Assembly (NCBI GenBank): GCA_001971685.1
Contig: CP019326.1
Span: 2,418,001 to 2,482,000, forward strand
Direction: 5' to 3'
From: Halomonas sp. 1513
GTDB taxonomy: Bacteria; Pseudomonadota; Gammaproteobacteria; Pseudomonadales; Halomonadaceae
Length of the DNA stretch: 64,000 bases
How positions within the stretch are numbered: the first letter of the stretch is position 1; every line of letters starts with the position of its first letter. Position numbers and translations under genes: made by a program. Positions 39,480 through 47,629 of this stretch are shown here, piece after piece. Under the pieces are notes generated by a model. That model saw only the letters and a list, made by a program, of their open reading frames with translations. It ran no database searches and had not been told where the DNA came from.

Positions 39480-40298
39480 ATGGCAACGACGACACTCTGC
39501 GAGCTACATACCGACGAACGCGGCGTCGCCCGGCTGACGCTGAACCGCCCCGAGGTGCACAACGCCTTCGACGACAGCCTGATCGCCGAGCTCAACGAAC
39601 ACCTCGCCGAACTCCACGCCGCCGCCGAGCGCGGCGACGTCCGCGCAGTGGTGCTGGGCTCCGAAGGCAAGCACTTCTCCGCCGGCGCCGACCTGAACTG
39701 GATGAAGCGCATGGTCGAGTATGACCTCGAGGCCAACCTGAGTGACTCGCGCAGGCTCGCCGAGATGATGCAGCGCCTCGACACCCTGCCCTGCCCCAGC
39801 GTGTGCCGGGTGCAGGGGGCCGCCTTCGGCGGCGCCGTGGGCCTGGCCGCCTGCTGCGATATCGTCATCGCCTCCGAAAAAGCCCGCTTCTGCCTCTCCG
39901 AGGTCAGGATCGGCCTTGCTCCGGCAGTCATCAGCCCCTATGTGCAGCGCGCCATCGGCCCCCGCCAGATGCGCCGCTTCGCGCTCAGCGCCGAGGAGAT
40001 CGACGCCGCCACCGGCCTTGGGCTCGGTCTGGTTCACCAGGTGGTGGGCCACGATGACCTGGATGACGAGATCGAGACCATGCTCGCGACGCTGCTGGCC
40101 GGCTCACCCCAGGCCCAGCGCGCCACCAAGGCGCTGCTCGCCGAGGTCGCCCGGGAGCCCGACAGCGATGCCACCCGCGAGCACAGCTGCCGCGTGATCA
40201 GCGAGCTGCGCGTAAGCGACGAAGGCCAGGAGGGCCTGGCCAGCTTCTTCGACAAGCGCGCCCCGCGCTGGCGCCCGCCACAGGACGACACCCCATGA
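39480..40298 (+). CDS. liuC: Methylglutaconyl-CoA hydratase (enoyl-CoA hydratase family)
   Basis: This 272-residue crotonase converts 3-methylglutaconyl-CoA to HMG-CoA. LTLNRPEVHNAFDDSL, the oxyanion-hole segment GKHFSAGADLNWMKRM near residue 64, and GAAFGGAVGLAACCDI near 115 are diagnostic; ADLNWMKRM is characteristic of the LiuC/AUH group. The start at 39480 follows AGGAGGGA. It overlaps liuD by four bases (ATGA). Confidence 0.93.
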   Translation: MATTTLCELHTDERGVARLTLNRPEVHNAFDDSLIAELNEHLAELHAAAERGDVRAVVLGSEGKHFSAGADLNWMKRMVEYDLEANLSDSRRLAEMMQRLDTLPCPSVCRVQGAAFGGAVGLAACCDIVIASEKARFCLSEVRIGLAPAVISPYVQRAIGPRQMRRFALSAEEIDAATGLGLGLVHQVVGHDDLDDEIETMLATLLAGSPQAQRATKALLAEVAREPDSDATREHSCRVISELRVSDEGQEGLASFFDKRAPRWRPPQDDTP

Positions 40299-42349
40299 CC
40301 GCCAACCGCTTCGATACCCTACTGGTGGCCAACCGCGGCGAGATCGCCTGCCGCGTGATGCGCACCGCACGCCGCATGGGCCTGCGCACCGTGGCCGTCT
40401 ACTCGGATGCCGATGCCAACGCCCGCCACGTGCGCGAAGCCGACGAGGCCATACGCATCGGCCCCGCCGCCGCACGCGACAGCTACCTCAACGTCGAGGC
40501 AGTGGTGGAGGCCGCCCAGCGCAGCGGCGCCGGCGCCATTCACCCCGGCTACGGCTTCCTCTCCGAGAACGGCGCCTTCGTCGAAGCGCTGGACGCCGCC
40601 GGCATCGTCTTCGTCGGCCCGCCCGCCGCGGCGATTGCCGCCATGGGCGACAAGTCCGCCGCCAAGGCGCGTATGGCCAACGCCGGCGTACCGCTGGTGC
40701 CGGGCTACCACGGCCACGACCAGGACGACGCCCTGCTGCGTGGCGAAGCCGACAAGATCGGCTACCCGGTGCTGCTCAAGGCCAGCGCCGGCGGTGGCGG
40801 CAAGGGCATGCGCGTGGTCGAGTCGGCCGATGGCTTCCAGGCCGCGCTGGACGGCTGCCGCCGAGAGTCCCAGGCCGCCTTCGGCGATGCCCGCATGCTG
40901 ATCGAGAAGTACCTGACCCAGCCCCGCCACGTCGAGGTCCAGGTGTTCTGCGATGGCCACGGCAACGGCGTCTACCTGTTCGAGCGCGACTGCTCGGTGC
41001 AGCGCCGCCACCAGAAGGTGCTCGAGGAAGCCCCCGCCCCGGGCATGAATGCCGAGCTGCGCCGCGAGATGGGCGAGGCCGCGGTACGTGCCGCCCAGGA
41101 GATCGGCTACGTGGGCGCCGGCACCGTCGAGTTCCTGCTGGACTCTTCACAAGGTCAGAACGGCGCGTTTTTCTTCATGGAGATGAACACCCGCCTGCAG
41201 GTGGAGCACCCCGTCACCGAGATGATCACCGGCCAGGACCTGGTCGAGTGGCAGCTGCGGGTGGCCATGTGCGAGGCCCTGCCGCTCCAGCAGGACGAGC
41301 TGACCATCACCGGCCACAGCTTCGAGGCGCGGCTCTACGCCGAAGACCCGGCGCAGGACTTCCTGCCCGCTACCGGCACCCTGACGAGCTTCGCCATGGA
41401 CCTCGAAGGCGCCGGCCTTAGCTCTTATGAAAAGGGCCGTGCGCGCGTGCGCCTGGATAGCGGCGTGGAGAGCGGCGACGTCGTCTCCATGCACTACGAC
41501 CCGATGCTGGCCAAGCTGATCGTTCACGGCGACGACCGCGACCAGGCACTCGCCACCCTCAACCGAGCGCTGGCCGCGCTGGACGTACGGGGCGTGGTGA
41601 CCAACCGCTCCTTCCTGCAGCGTCTGGCCACCCACCCAGCGTTCAAGGCCGCCGAGCTGGATACCCGCTTTATCGAGCGCCACCACGACACCCTGTTCGC
41701 CGCCGAGCACCCCGCCACCGAGGAGTACGCCAGCGCCGCGCTGATCGCCCTGGACCAATTAGGCCGCGAGCGCGAAAGCGACTCCCCCTGGGACCGCCAC
41801 GACGGCTTCCGCCTCAACGCCCCGCACGGCATCCGCATCGCCCTGTGCGACCGGCAGGATGCAGCCAGCCCCGTCGTGGTAGAAGGCAGCCGCGAGAGCG
41901 ACGCCGACCCGTGGTGTCTCACCATCGGCAGCAAGACCCTCACCGCCAGCCTGCAGCCGCTGGAAGGTGACGCCGTGGCGATAACCCTCAACGGCCATCG
42001 CCGCCGCCTGCAGGCGCGCCTGGTTGGCGAGGGGGAGCGTCATATCATCGTCATGGTCGATCCCGCCGGCGAATCCCGCCTGCTCTGGCAGCGCATCGAC
42101 GCCATCGACCACGGCCACCACGAAGTCGAATCGACCCTCACCGCCCCCATGCACGGCACCGTGGTGGCGCTGCTGGTGGAAGCCGGTCAGAAGGTAGAGA
42201 AAGGCATGCCGCTGATGGTCATGGAAGCCATGAAGATGGAACACACCCTCACCGCCCCCGCCGACGGCCAGGTGGAACGCTTCCACTTCGCCGCCGGCGA
42301 TACCGTCGGCCAAGGGGATGTGCTGCTCGAGTTTTCGCCAGAGGAGTAG
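40295..42349 (+). CDS. liuD: Methylcrotonyl-CoA carboxylase, biotin-carrying (alpha) subunit
   Basis: At 684 residues this contains a biotin carboxylase domain (about 1-450), a linker domain, and a C-terminal biotinyl domain. The carboxylase domain shows [29 protein letters not shown], the ATP loop [13 protein letters not shown] and [18 protein letters not shown]. The biotin attachment site is MEAMKMEH. It carboxylates biotin with ATP and bicarbonate and passes it to LiuB. It overlaps liuC by four bases and ends 5 bp before liuE. Confidence 0.96.
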   Translation: MTANRFDTLLVANRGEIACRVMRTARRMGLRTVAVYSDADANARHVREADEAIRIGPAAARDSYLNVEAVVEAAQRSGAGAIHPGYGFLSENGAFVEALDAAGIVFVGPPAAAIAAMGDKSAAKARMANAGVPLVPGYHGHDQDDALLRGEADKIGYPVLLKASAGGGGKGMRVVESADGFQAALDGCRRESQAAFGDARMLIEKYLTQPRHVEVQVFCDGHGNGVYLFERDCSVQRRHQKVLEEAPAPGMNAELRREMGEAAVRAAQEIGYVGAGTVEFLLDSSQGQNGAFFFMEMNTRLQVEHPVTEMITGQDLVEWQLRVAMCEALPLQQDELTITGHSFEARLYAEDPAQDFLPATGTLTSFAMDLEGAGLSSYEKGRARVRLDSGVESGDVVSMHYDPMLAKLIVHGDDRDQALATLNRALAALDVRGVVTNRSFLQRLATHPAFKAAELDTRFIERHHDTLFAAEHPATEEYASAALIALDQLGRERESDSPWDRHDGFRLNAPHGIRIALCDRQDAASPVVVEGSRESDADPWCLTIGSKTLTASLQPLEGDAVAITLNGHRRRLQARLVGEGERHIIVMVDPAGESRLLWQRIDAIDHGHHEVESTLTAPMHGTVVALLVEAGQKVEKGMPLMVMEAMKMEHTLTAPADGQVERFHFAAGDTVGQGDVLLEFSPEE

Positions 42350-42354
42350 CGCCC

Positions 42355-43254
42355 ATGCCCTTCCCAACACACGTCCGCCTGGTCGAGGTCGGCCCCCGCG
42401 ACGGCCTGCAGAACGAGCCAAAACCGATCGCCACGGCCACCAAGCTCGAACTGATCGACAGGCTCGCCGCCGCCGGCATCTCCTATATCGAAGCCGCCAG
42501 CTTCGTCTCGCCCAAGTGGGTGCCGCAGATGGCCGACCACCGCCAGGTGATGACCGGCCTCAATCGCAAGCCGGGCGTGACCTACGCCGCCCTCACCCCC
42601 AACCTCAAGGGGCTGGAAGCGGCACTCGAATGCGGCGTCGAGGAAGTGGCGGTATTCGGCGCCGCAAGCGAGGCCTTCTCGCAGAAAAACATCAACTGCT
42701 CGGTGGCCGAATCCCTGGCGCGCTTCGAGCCCGTGCTGGATCGGGCCCAGCAAGCCAAGGTGCGCGTGCGCGGCTACGTCTCCTGCGTGCTCGGCTGCCC
42801 CTATGAAGGCGAGATCTCCCCGGCCAAGGTGGCAGAGGTGAGCAAGGCGCTGTATGAGATGGGCTGCTATGAAGTGTCGCTGGGCGACACCATCGGCGTC
42901 GGCACGCCCCTCACCGCCAAGCGCATGCTCGAGGCGGTGAGCCGCGACATCCCTATGGATAAGCTCGCCGCCCACTTCCACGACACTTACGGCCAAGCGC
43001 TGGCCAACCTCTACGCCGTGCTGGAAGAAGGCATCGGCGTAATCGACAGCTCCGTGGCCGGCCTCGGCGGCTGCCCCTACGCCAAGGGCGCCTCCGGCAA
43101 CGTCGCCAGTGAAGACGTCGTCTACCTGCTCAACGGCCTCGGCATCGACACCGGCATCGACCTGAACACGCTCGCCGAGACCGGCACCTGGATCACCCAG
43201 ACCATCGGGCGGCCCAACCGCTCCAAGGTAGGCGTGGCACTGGCAGCGAAATAA
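42355..43254 (+). CDS. liuE: Hydroxymethylglutaryl-CoA lyase
   Basis: This 299-residue TIM-barrel lyase splits HMG-CoA into acetoacetate and acetyl-CoA, the last step of the leucine pathway. Landmarks are [12 protein letters not shown], the [15 protein letters not shown] [13 protein letters not shown], metal-binding [12 protein letters not shown] and the signature [17 protein letters not shown] with its catalytic cysteine. It is closer to classical HMG-CoA lyase than the paralogue at 16553, which lacks NEP after DGLQ. It is the final gene of the liu operon. Confidence 0.95.
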   Translation: MPFPTHVRLVEVGPRDGLQNEPKPIATATKLELIDRLAAAGISYIEAASFVSPKWVPQMADHRQVMTGLNRKPGVTYAALTPNLKGLEAALECGVEEVAVFGAASEAFSQKNINCSVAESLARFEPVLDRAQQAKVRVRGYVSCVLGCPYEGEISPAKVAEVSKALYEMGCYEVSLGDTIGVGTPLTAKRMLEAVSRDIPMDKLAAHFHDTYGQALANLYAVLEEGIGVIDSSVAGLGGCPYAKGASGNVASEDVVYLLNGLGIDTGIDLNTLAETGTWITQTIGRPNRSKVGVALAAK

Positions 43255-43273
43255 TCAGATGGCACAAACGAAA

Positions 43274-43305
43274 AGCCCCTGAGTCAGATGGCTGACTCAG
43301 GGGCT
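43274..43305. terminator. Hairpin after the liu operon
   Basis: AGCCCCTGAGTCAG (43274-43287) pairs perfectly with CTGACTCAGGGGCT (43292-43305) around four bases. There is no U-tract downstream on the plus strand; the AAAA run precedes the stem instead. It is a strong stem at the expected operon end, but termination strength in the liu direction is uncertain. The rest of 43306-43563 shows no gene or clear signal. Confidence 0.6.
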
Positions 43306-43563
43306 CGACGGCGGCGGCACGCGATTGTTGTCTTCAGCCTCGCTGCGGTCGTCGCCCTGTGGCTGCTTGCCGTTGGACGCCTAGCCGCCAAGGCAGCGGC
43401 ATCCGCGGCCTGCATATCATCGTCGGCGAGACTCGATACTCATGGCTTGGTAGCAACAAGGGTTGCGATCATCAGCCTGATCCTTCTCAATGTGGCCCAG
43501 GACACGCAGGACTGGGGACGCCATCGATTCCCCTTGCACGGATTCACCGACAGGAGATGCATC

Positions 43564-44133
43564 ATGAAACTCAAGACACTGGTTACCGCCACGGCACTCG
43601 GACTTGGTCTTGGCACTGCAAGTCTGACCAATGCCACCGAGGTGACCCATCTAGGCGGCGATATCACCGAGGAACAAGTGCTTGAAGCTCAGCGGGCCTG
43701 GGGCGATGCGCTGGTCGCCATCTCCAACACCTACGAAGCAGAGGGGATCGAAGCCGCCAGCGCACTGGCCGAGGAGATCATCGCCAGCGCCTACGGACAC
43801 GATATCGGACCTGTACTCTTCAAGCCGACCCTGGCCGCGGCACCGCAAACCTTCCGCACCACGCCTGAGGGCACCCTGGCCTACTTTGTCGGCCACAGCG
43901 ATGAGTACAGTGAAGACAGCGGCTTTGCCCTGAATGGCTGGGAGGAAGTCACCATCGACAACGCCGCTATCTTCATCAGCGGCGACACGGCGCTGACCAT
44001 GGGCAACGTCTCGATACTGGATGCCGACGGCAATACCACCACCGTGGACAAGACCTGGGGCTTCCACCTGGACGACGGCGACCTGCGCATCGTGCTGCAC
44101 CACTCCTCCCTGCCCTTTACCGACGACGAGTAA
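43564..44133 (+). CDS. Exported protein with probable SnoaL/NTF2-like fold
   Basis: The 189-residue protein has a signal peptide (lysines, then a hydrophobic run to SLTNA-TE) and so is probably periplasmic. The mature part is acidic. It starts with a helical segment (WGDALVAISNTYEAEGIEAASALAEE) and continues as predicted beta strands (SGFALNGWEEVTIDNAAIFISGDTALTMGNVSI). This order resembles SnoaL-like/NTF2-fold proteins. The start at 43564 follows AGGAG and gives the signal peptide; an in-frame extension to 43288 crosses the liu hairpin. Function is unknown. Confidence 0.75.
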   Translation: MKLKTLVTATALGLGLGTASLTNATEVTHLGGDITEEQVLEAQRAWGDALVAISNTYEAEGIEAASALAEEIIASAYGHDIGPVLFKPTLAAAPQTFRTTPEGTLAYFVGHSDEYSEDSGFALNGWEEVTIDNAAIFISGDTALTMGNVSILDADGNTTTVDKTWGFHLDDGDLRIVLHHSSLPFTDDE

Positions 44134-44152
44134 GTCTGCGGCAGAAACGGAA

Positions 44153-44182
44153 AGCCCCCGAGCCTGTCTGGGCTCGGGGGCT
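44153..44182. terminator. Hairpin after the exported-protein gene
   Basis: AGCCCCCGAGCC (44153-44164) pairs with GGCTCGGGGGCT (44171-44182). The stem has no U-tract on the plus side and is preceded by AAA. It lies between two convergent units (the exported-protein gene and the ycaQ-like remnant) and probably stops both. Confidence 0.65.
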
Positions 44183-44190
44183 CTGCAAAG

Positions 44191-44692
44191 TCACAGCCCG
44201 AGAAAACTTTTCAAGCGTGCCTGCTCCTCATGCAACGCGGACTCGAACGCCGCATCGCGGCGGCGCTCGCGCCACTGCGGAGCCGCCGAAGAAGCCACCC
44301 ATGTGACGAGGCGGCTGAGCGTGACCGTCGGCAGCGGCGCGACTCTGCACGAACTCCAGTACGGCCCGTGCCTGTGCCCAGCGTGAGGGCGGCCATTCGG
44401 TGCGCGTCGTCCGAGGGTGCATCATGCATTGCGTGAACCGCGGCAGAATACCGTAGTTAACGAAAAAGTCTTCCTCGACGGCCAGACGAGGGTAACGCGA
44501 TTCCAGCTCACCGGCTCGGTAGTCGGTGACACGATGGCGCAGCGTCAGGTCCTGAGCCCGTGCGGGTGCACGTATCGGATCAAACTGGACGAAACCCAGT
44601 TTAGTGATGGCGCGCTGCAAGGCTCGCGGTTTGAACAGGCTGCGCGAAATGGCGTAACGGCGCAGGTGGTTAAGGGTTATTTTAGTCGGCAT
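44191..44692 (-). pseudogene. YcaQ-like winged-helix DNA glycosylase remnant
   Basis: The N-terminal 115 codons (starting TKITLNHLRRYAISRSLF and including GFVQFDPIRAPARAQDL and LEEDFFVNYG-like VEEDFFVNYGILPR) match the YcaQ/AlkX interstrand-crosslink glycosylase family, whose members have about 380-400 residues. After about residue 120 the frame degenerates. A family-like C-terminal tail (WRERRRDAAFESALHEEQ and ending FLGL) then continues in a different frame to a stop at 44191. About 200 internal residues are missing. It adjoins the cassette array, so the deletion may be linked to the island's edge. Confidence 0.6.
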
Positions 44693-44752
44693 TGAGTGGA
44701 CTTAGGCCATGTCTGTCCTTCGCTCGCCGCCTTTTCATACAAAACCTGCCCC

Positions 44753-45181
44753 CTAGCATGAGTGAAACTCCATCACCAACTCAGCATGCCCGGTATGTGG
44801 GTCCGTTTTTTCGGATACTACCCGAAAACCACAGCACTTATAGAAGTCCACGGTTTTCTGGTTCTCCTTGTAAACGTCTAAGGTAATACGCTCACGGAGC
44901 GATTTGGCTTTTGACATCAGAGCCTGGCCAATGCCTTCTCCCTGGCAGCAAGGAGCCACGAAGATAGCCGCCAGCGTATCGCCGTGCAGCGAGAAAAAAC
45001 CCTTCACCTCACTGCCCGATTTGTACACGTAAGTCTCTGAGGCTGGTATATAGATGTTTCTCATATCATCCAGCTTGGATTCCCAAAACGCACGATCGAC
45101 AAAGTCGTGCGCCTTGGCCGAGGATTCTAGCCAGATATTCAGCACACTATCCATATCCGAAGCGATAAAATTACGGATCAT
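44753..45181 (-). CDS. GNAT acetyltransferase (YiaC/YjaB-like), integron-type gene cassette
   Basis: The 142-residue protein is a single GNAT domain. The acetyl-CoA-binding loop is CQGEGIGQALM near residue 79, preceded by the AAIFVAP strand, and NQKTVDFYKCCGFRVV closes the fold. It resembles E. coli YiaC, a protein-lysine acetyltransferase. The start at 45181 is six bases after GAGG and 15 bases from the recombination point of the attC-like site upstream, the spacing expected of a cassette gene. Base composition is AT-rich relative to the rest of the window. No clear attC follows its stop, so the array may be truncated here. Confidence 0.8.
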   Translation of the reverse strand: MIRNFIASDMDSVLNIWLESSAKAHDFVDRAFWESKLDDMRNIYIPASETYVYKSGSEVKGFFSLHGDTLAAIFVAPCCQGEGIGQALMSKAKSLRERITLDVYKENQKTVDFYKCCGFRVVSEKTDPHTGHAELVMEFHSC

Positions 45182-45189
45182 TTTAATCC

Positions 45190-45283
45190 TCATAACGTTT
45201 GGGTTAGCCGGCGCGACCATTGAGCCCACCCGGCGAAGCCGCCCCAGAGCTTACCCCGCGTCCGGTTCAACCCTTTGTTAGAG
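45190..45283 (-). other. attC-like site 3, between membrane-protein and GNAT cassettes
   Basis: Read on the minus strand it begins CTCTAAC (45277-45283) and ends GTTATGA (45190-45196). The arms are imperfect inverted repeats: TAACAAAGGGTTGAACCGG on one side matches TAACGTTTGGGTTAGCCGG on the other, with single extrahelical bases. The centre is variable, total 94 bp. It lies 12 bp after the stop of the membrane-protein gene and just before the GNAT start. This matches the structure and placement of integron attC sites. Confidence 0.75.
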
Positions 45284-45295
45284 TGCCAATAAACT

Positions 45296-45955
45296 TTATG
45301 ATTCCTCTAGTAGTAGCTGTACGTGTGGAGCACCAAGGCTCCACTCCCAATTTAGTAGAAAGGCTCCGGTCACTCGCTCAGTTGTGGCTGTGAATCGACG
45401 AGTAAAGCCAACTCTCAATGGTAGCGAACTGTAGCGGGGGAAACAAATCGTACCAACACCAGCCGAATAGCCTGCTAGCCCAATTGCTCCCAAACAATGG
45501 TAGTCTCCTATTCGCCCGCTCAGCCACCAACTGGGATTAAGTTCGCACATTGGTTCTAATGTAATTCTGGGGGATGGCTCCCTGATCTGATCGCAGCGAC
45601 AATCGTTATGGAAATACTCGATATCGAAACTCGCCAATTTTCCTTGATTTCGTTCTGCATAATCGAACAGTCGTGCGAGCTCTGAATGCTCATCAGGCGG
45701 AACTTGGCCACAATATAGTTCTATGGAGAAATGCGACGTGGTTTTACTTTCTATTGCACCCCCTCTATTTGATATGCTCATGTAGTAGACTGCCATACCA
45801 AGCACACAAACACTCCACACTAGCCACATGAATAGCGTGAGATGACGGCGAGTTGCTTTAGGCAAATCTATTCGCTGAAACAACAAAAGGAAAACGCCTA
45901 AGGCCAACCCTCCGAGTCCCGCAGTCAACCCAACCGCCTTTAGCAACTCAGTCAT
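45296..45955 (-). CDS. Membrane-anchored protein of unknown function in a gene cassette
   Basis: The 219-residue protein has two transmembrane helices near the N-terminus (about 5-27 and 40-62). A predicted extracytoplasmic domain follows with six cysteines, three of them in the cluster NDCRCDQ near 115 plus MCELN. I do not recognise the family. It is AT-rich compared with its neighbours. The gene starts 19 bp after GTTAGAG and stops 12 bp before attC-like site 3, so it forms one complete cassette. An IS1182-type element lies immediately upstream. Confidence 0.7.
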   Translation of the reverse strand: MTELLKAVGLTAGLGGLALGVFLLLFQRIDLPKATRRHLTLFMWLVWSVCVLGMAVYYMSISNRGGAIESKTTSHFSIELYCGQVPPDEHSELARLFDYAERNQGKLASFDIEYFHNDCRCDQIREPSPRITLEPMCELNPSWWLSGRIGDYHCLGAIGLAGYSAGVGTICFPRYSSLPLRVGFTRRFTATTERVTGAFLLNWEWSLGAPHVQLLLEES

Positions 45956-45981
45956 GATGTATTCTCACATGCTCTCTAACG

Positions 45982-47566
45982 AGGCTGTAGAAAAACCCGA
46001 CTCTGAGCCCTTCCCTACGCCCGCTTTCTGATTTTGTGTAGCGCCCACCAAATGGACAATTTCCTTGGCCAAGGAGAGCCTAAGGGTCATTTCAGCTCCT
46101 TGATGATGTCAAAGGCACTCATCAACGGCATTTAGCGGTCTCTTTCAGGCCTTCTAGCCCTTGTTTCACGTGCCTAATCGACCATAATTGGCGAGCTTCT
46201 CAATGTTGTGTATCACGCAGTATAGCTGCCATTGACCCTGCACCTTTTTCTTGCCACAAAGAGCAAATTGGTTCATGCTTTTTGTGGTGCCGATGTTGCC
46301 GAATACCGGCTCCACCACTGACATTCGATGGCTATATATCTCCTTACCCTGCTGGCTATCCACTCGGTGCTTCATCCAGTCAGTGTAGTTTGGTTGTCCG
46401 TCGCTCTTGATCGTAAAGGATACTTGCCGACCAGCGCCGTTGCGGTGATCTGCTGAGGCTGTATTATGCATGCATTGATGTTTCTTCGGGCAGTGCCGGC
46501 ATTGCAGCAGCCTGCCCTCGAAATGTGCCCGAACCTTGCCATTCTCGGCTTCCCGTTGCCCCCGGTAGGTGAGGGATTCGCCAGCCGGGCAGATACAGGT
46601 CATGGTCACCGGATCGAATTGAAATTCACTGGCGGGGATGGTGCTTATCCAACCCGTATTCGGCAGATTCTGGTGGCGCTTTTTGATGAGCGAACTTCGG
46701 ATCTCTGCTGCGGAACTGATTATCCGGCACATAGCCGTTGATCTATCGCTCGTACAGGTACTTCATGTTGGCCTCATTGGCGAAGCCAGTGTCAGCGGTA
46801 ACGACGGTGCCCTGCTGGTAAATGTCGTCAGCAATGCCTAGCTTCTTGAAGCGAGCCCTCACCCTTTCCAACACCGGTTGCAGCGTATGGTGTTCCTGGC
46901 CTTCGCCAAAGGCTTGGGCGTCGACGATGATCTGGTGCTTCTTGTCCACCGTGGCCACGCCATTATAGCCCTGGATCGTGCCCTTGCTGGTGGTCATCTT
47001 GGCACTTTCATTATCGGTGACGTTGCTCTTCACTTCCTCGCTCCGCTTCCCCCGGCCCATCCTTGGGCTGTGCGTCTTTAGGAAGCGGTCTACTTTGTTC
47101 ATCGCGGCATCTAGCGACAGAATCGTCTTGGCCTGGCGGATATCTCGATCCAAGTCGGCTTCCGTCTCGGCTTCGTCCCGCGCGTAATGCTCGAGCAGGT
47201 GATGGCGAACCAAACGTCGCAGTTTCTCTCGCTTCTCGCCCAGCTCCTTGAAGGTGCCAGACCACTCCTTTGAGGCATCCGAGGGCATCTTGAAGACGTC
47301 AATTGCAAAGAGTTCGTTGCCCAGCAGGCCTTGCTCATGGCACACCAACAGCACCTGCTCAAAGAGGTCTGCTTGTGTTCGACCAGATAGTGGACCGCGT
47401 GCTCGAAGGTTCCGGGCAACAGCTGGTCCTGGTAGTTGATCACCACCATGGCGCTCTGGGTCATGGTTTTAGGGCTTGAAGCGAGGCATGCTGACCACTC
47501 CTAGGCTGTTTTCCCGATCCTACCAAAACGGCGTGGGCCGCGGGCTTTTCCTACTCCTACAGCCCC
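45982..47566 (-). mobile_element. Degraded IS1182-family insertion sequence inside an attC-like site
   Basis: The element runs from GGCTGTAGAAAAACCC at the left end to an inverted CTACAGCC at 47557-47564. The right end read on the minus strand begins GGGGCTGTAGGAG. The same four bases AACG flank both ends (45978-45981 and 47567-47570), an apparent target duplication. It holds one broken transposase gene. Removing it restores a 60-bp attC-like site. Confidence 0.75.
46166..47489 (-). pseudogene. IS1182-family transposase, frameshifted and deleted
   Basis: Pieces of one transposase follow each other on the minus strand. The N-terminal MPRFKP is followed by a stop and a frameshift. SAMVVINYQDQLLPGTFEHAV comes next, then an internal deletion. 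A long central block follows (CHEQGLLGNELFAIDVFKM to ADTGFANEANMKYLYER), ending in an in-frame TAG. YVPDNQFRSRDPKF continues after the stop, then another shift. The C-terminal block begins FQFDPVTMTCICPAGESL and includes VEPVFGNIGTTKSMNQF. At least four lesions make it inactive. The order and motifs are those of IS1182-type DDE transposases. Confidence 0.85.
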
Positions 47567-47622
47567 AACGCCGGAGCACACCGACACTCTTAAGCGTGAC
47601 CGCGTGACGCGTATTGTTAGCT
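47567..47622 (-). other. attC-like site 2 (larger part; split by the IS)
   Basis: On the minus strand the site begins AGCTAAC (47616-47622), eight bases after the AAA ATPase stop. It has an imperfect palindromic core centred on CTTAAG, with arms such as GGTCACG and GTGTCGG. It is interrupted by the IS, and its remaining end GTTAGAG lies at 45974-45980. Rejoined it is about 60 bp with inverted-repeat ends, the size of a short attC. Confidence 0.6.
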
Positions 47623-47629
47623 AGGCTCC

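Noticed and set aside
43288..43563. Upstream extension of the exported protein, with a hydrophobic stretch
   Set aside because: It crosses the liu hairpin and lacks a ribosome site; the internal ATG at 43564 has both AGGAG and a signal peptide. The stretch might be an old remnant, but I cannot name a family.
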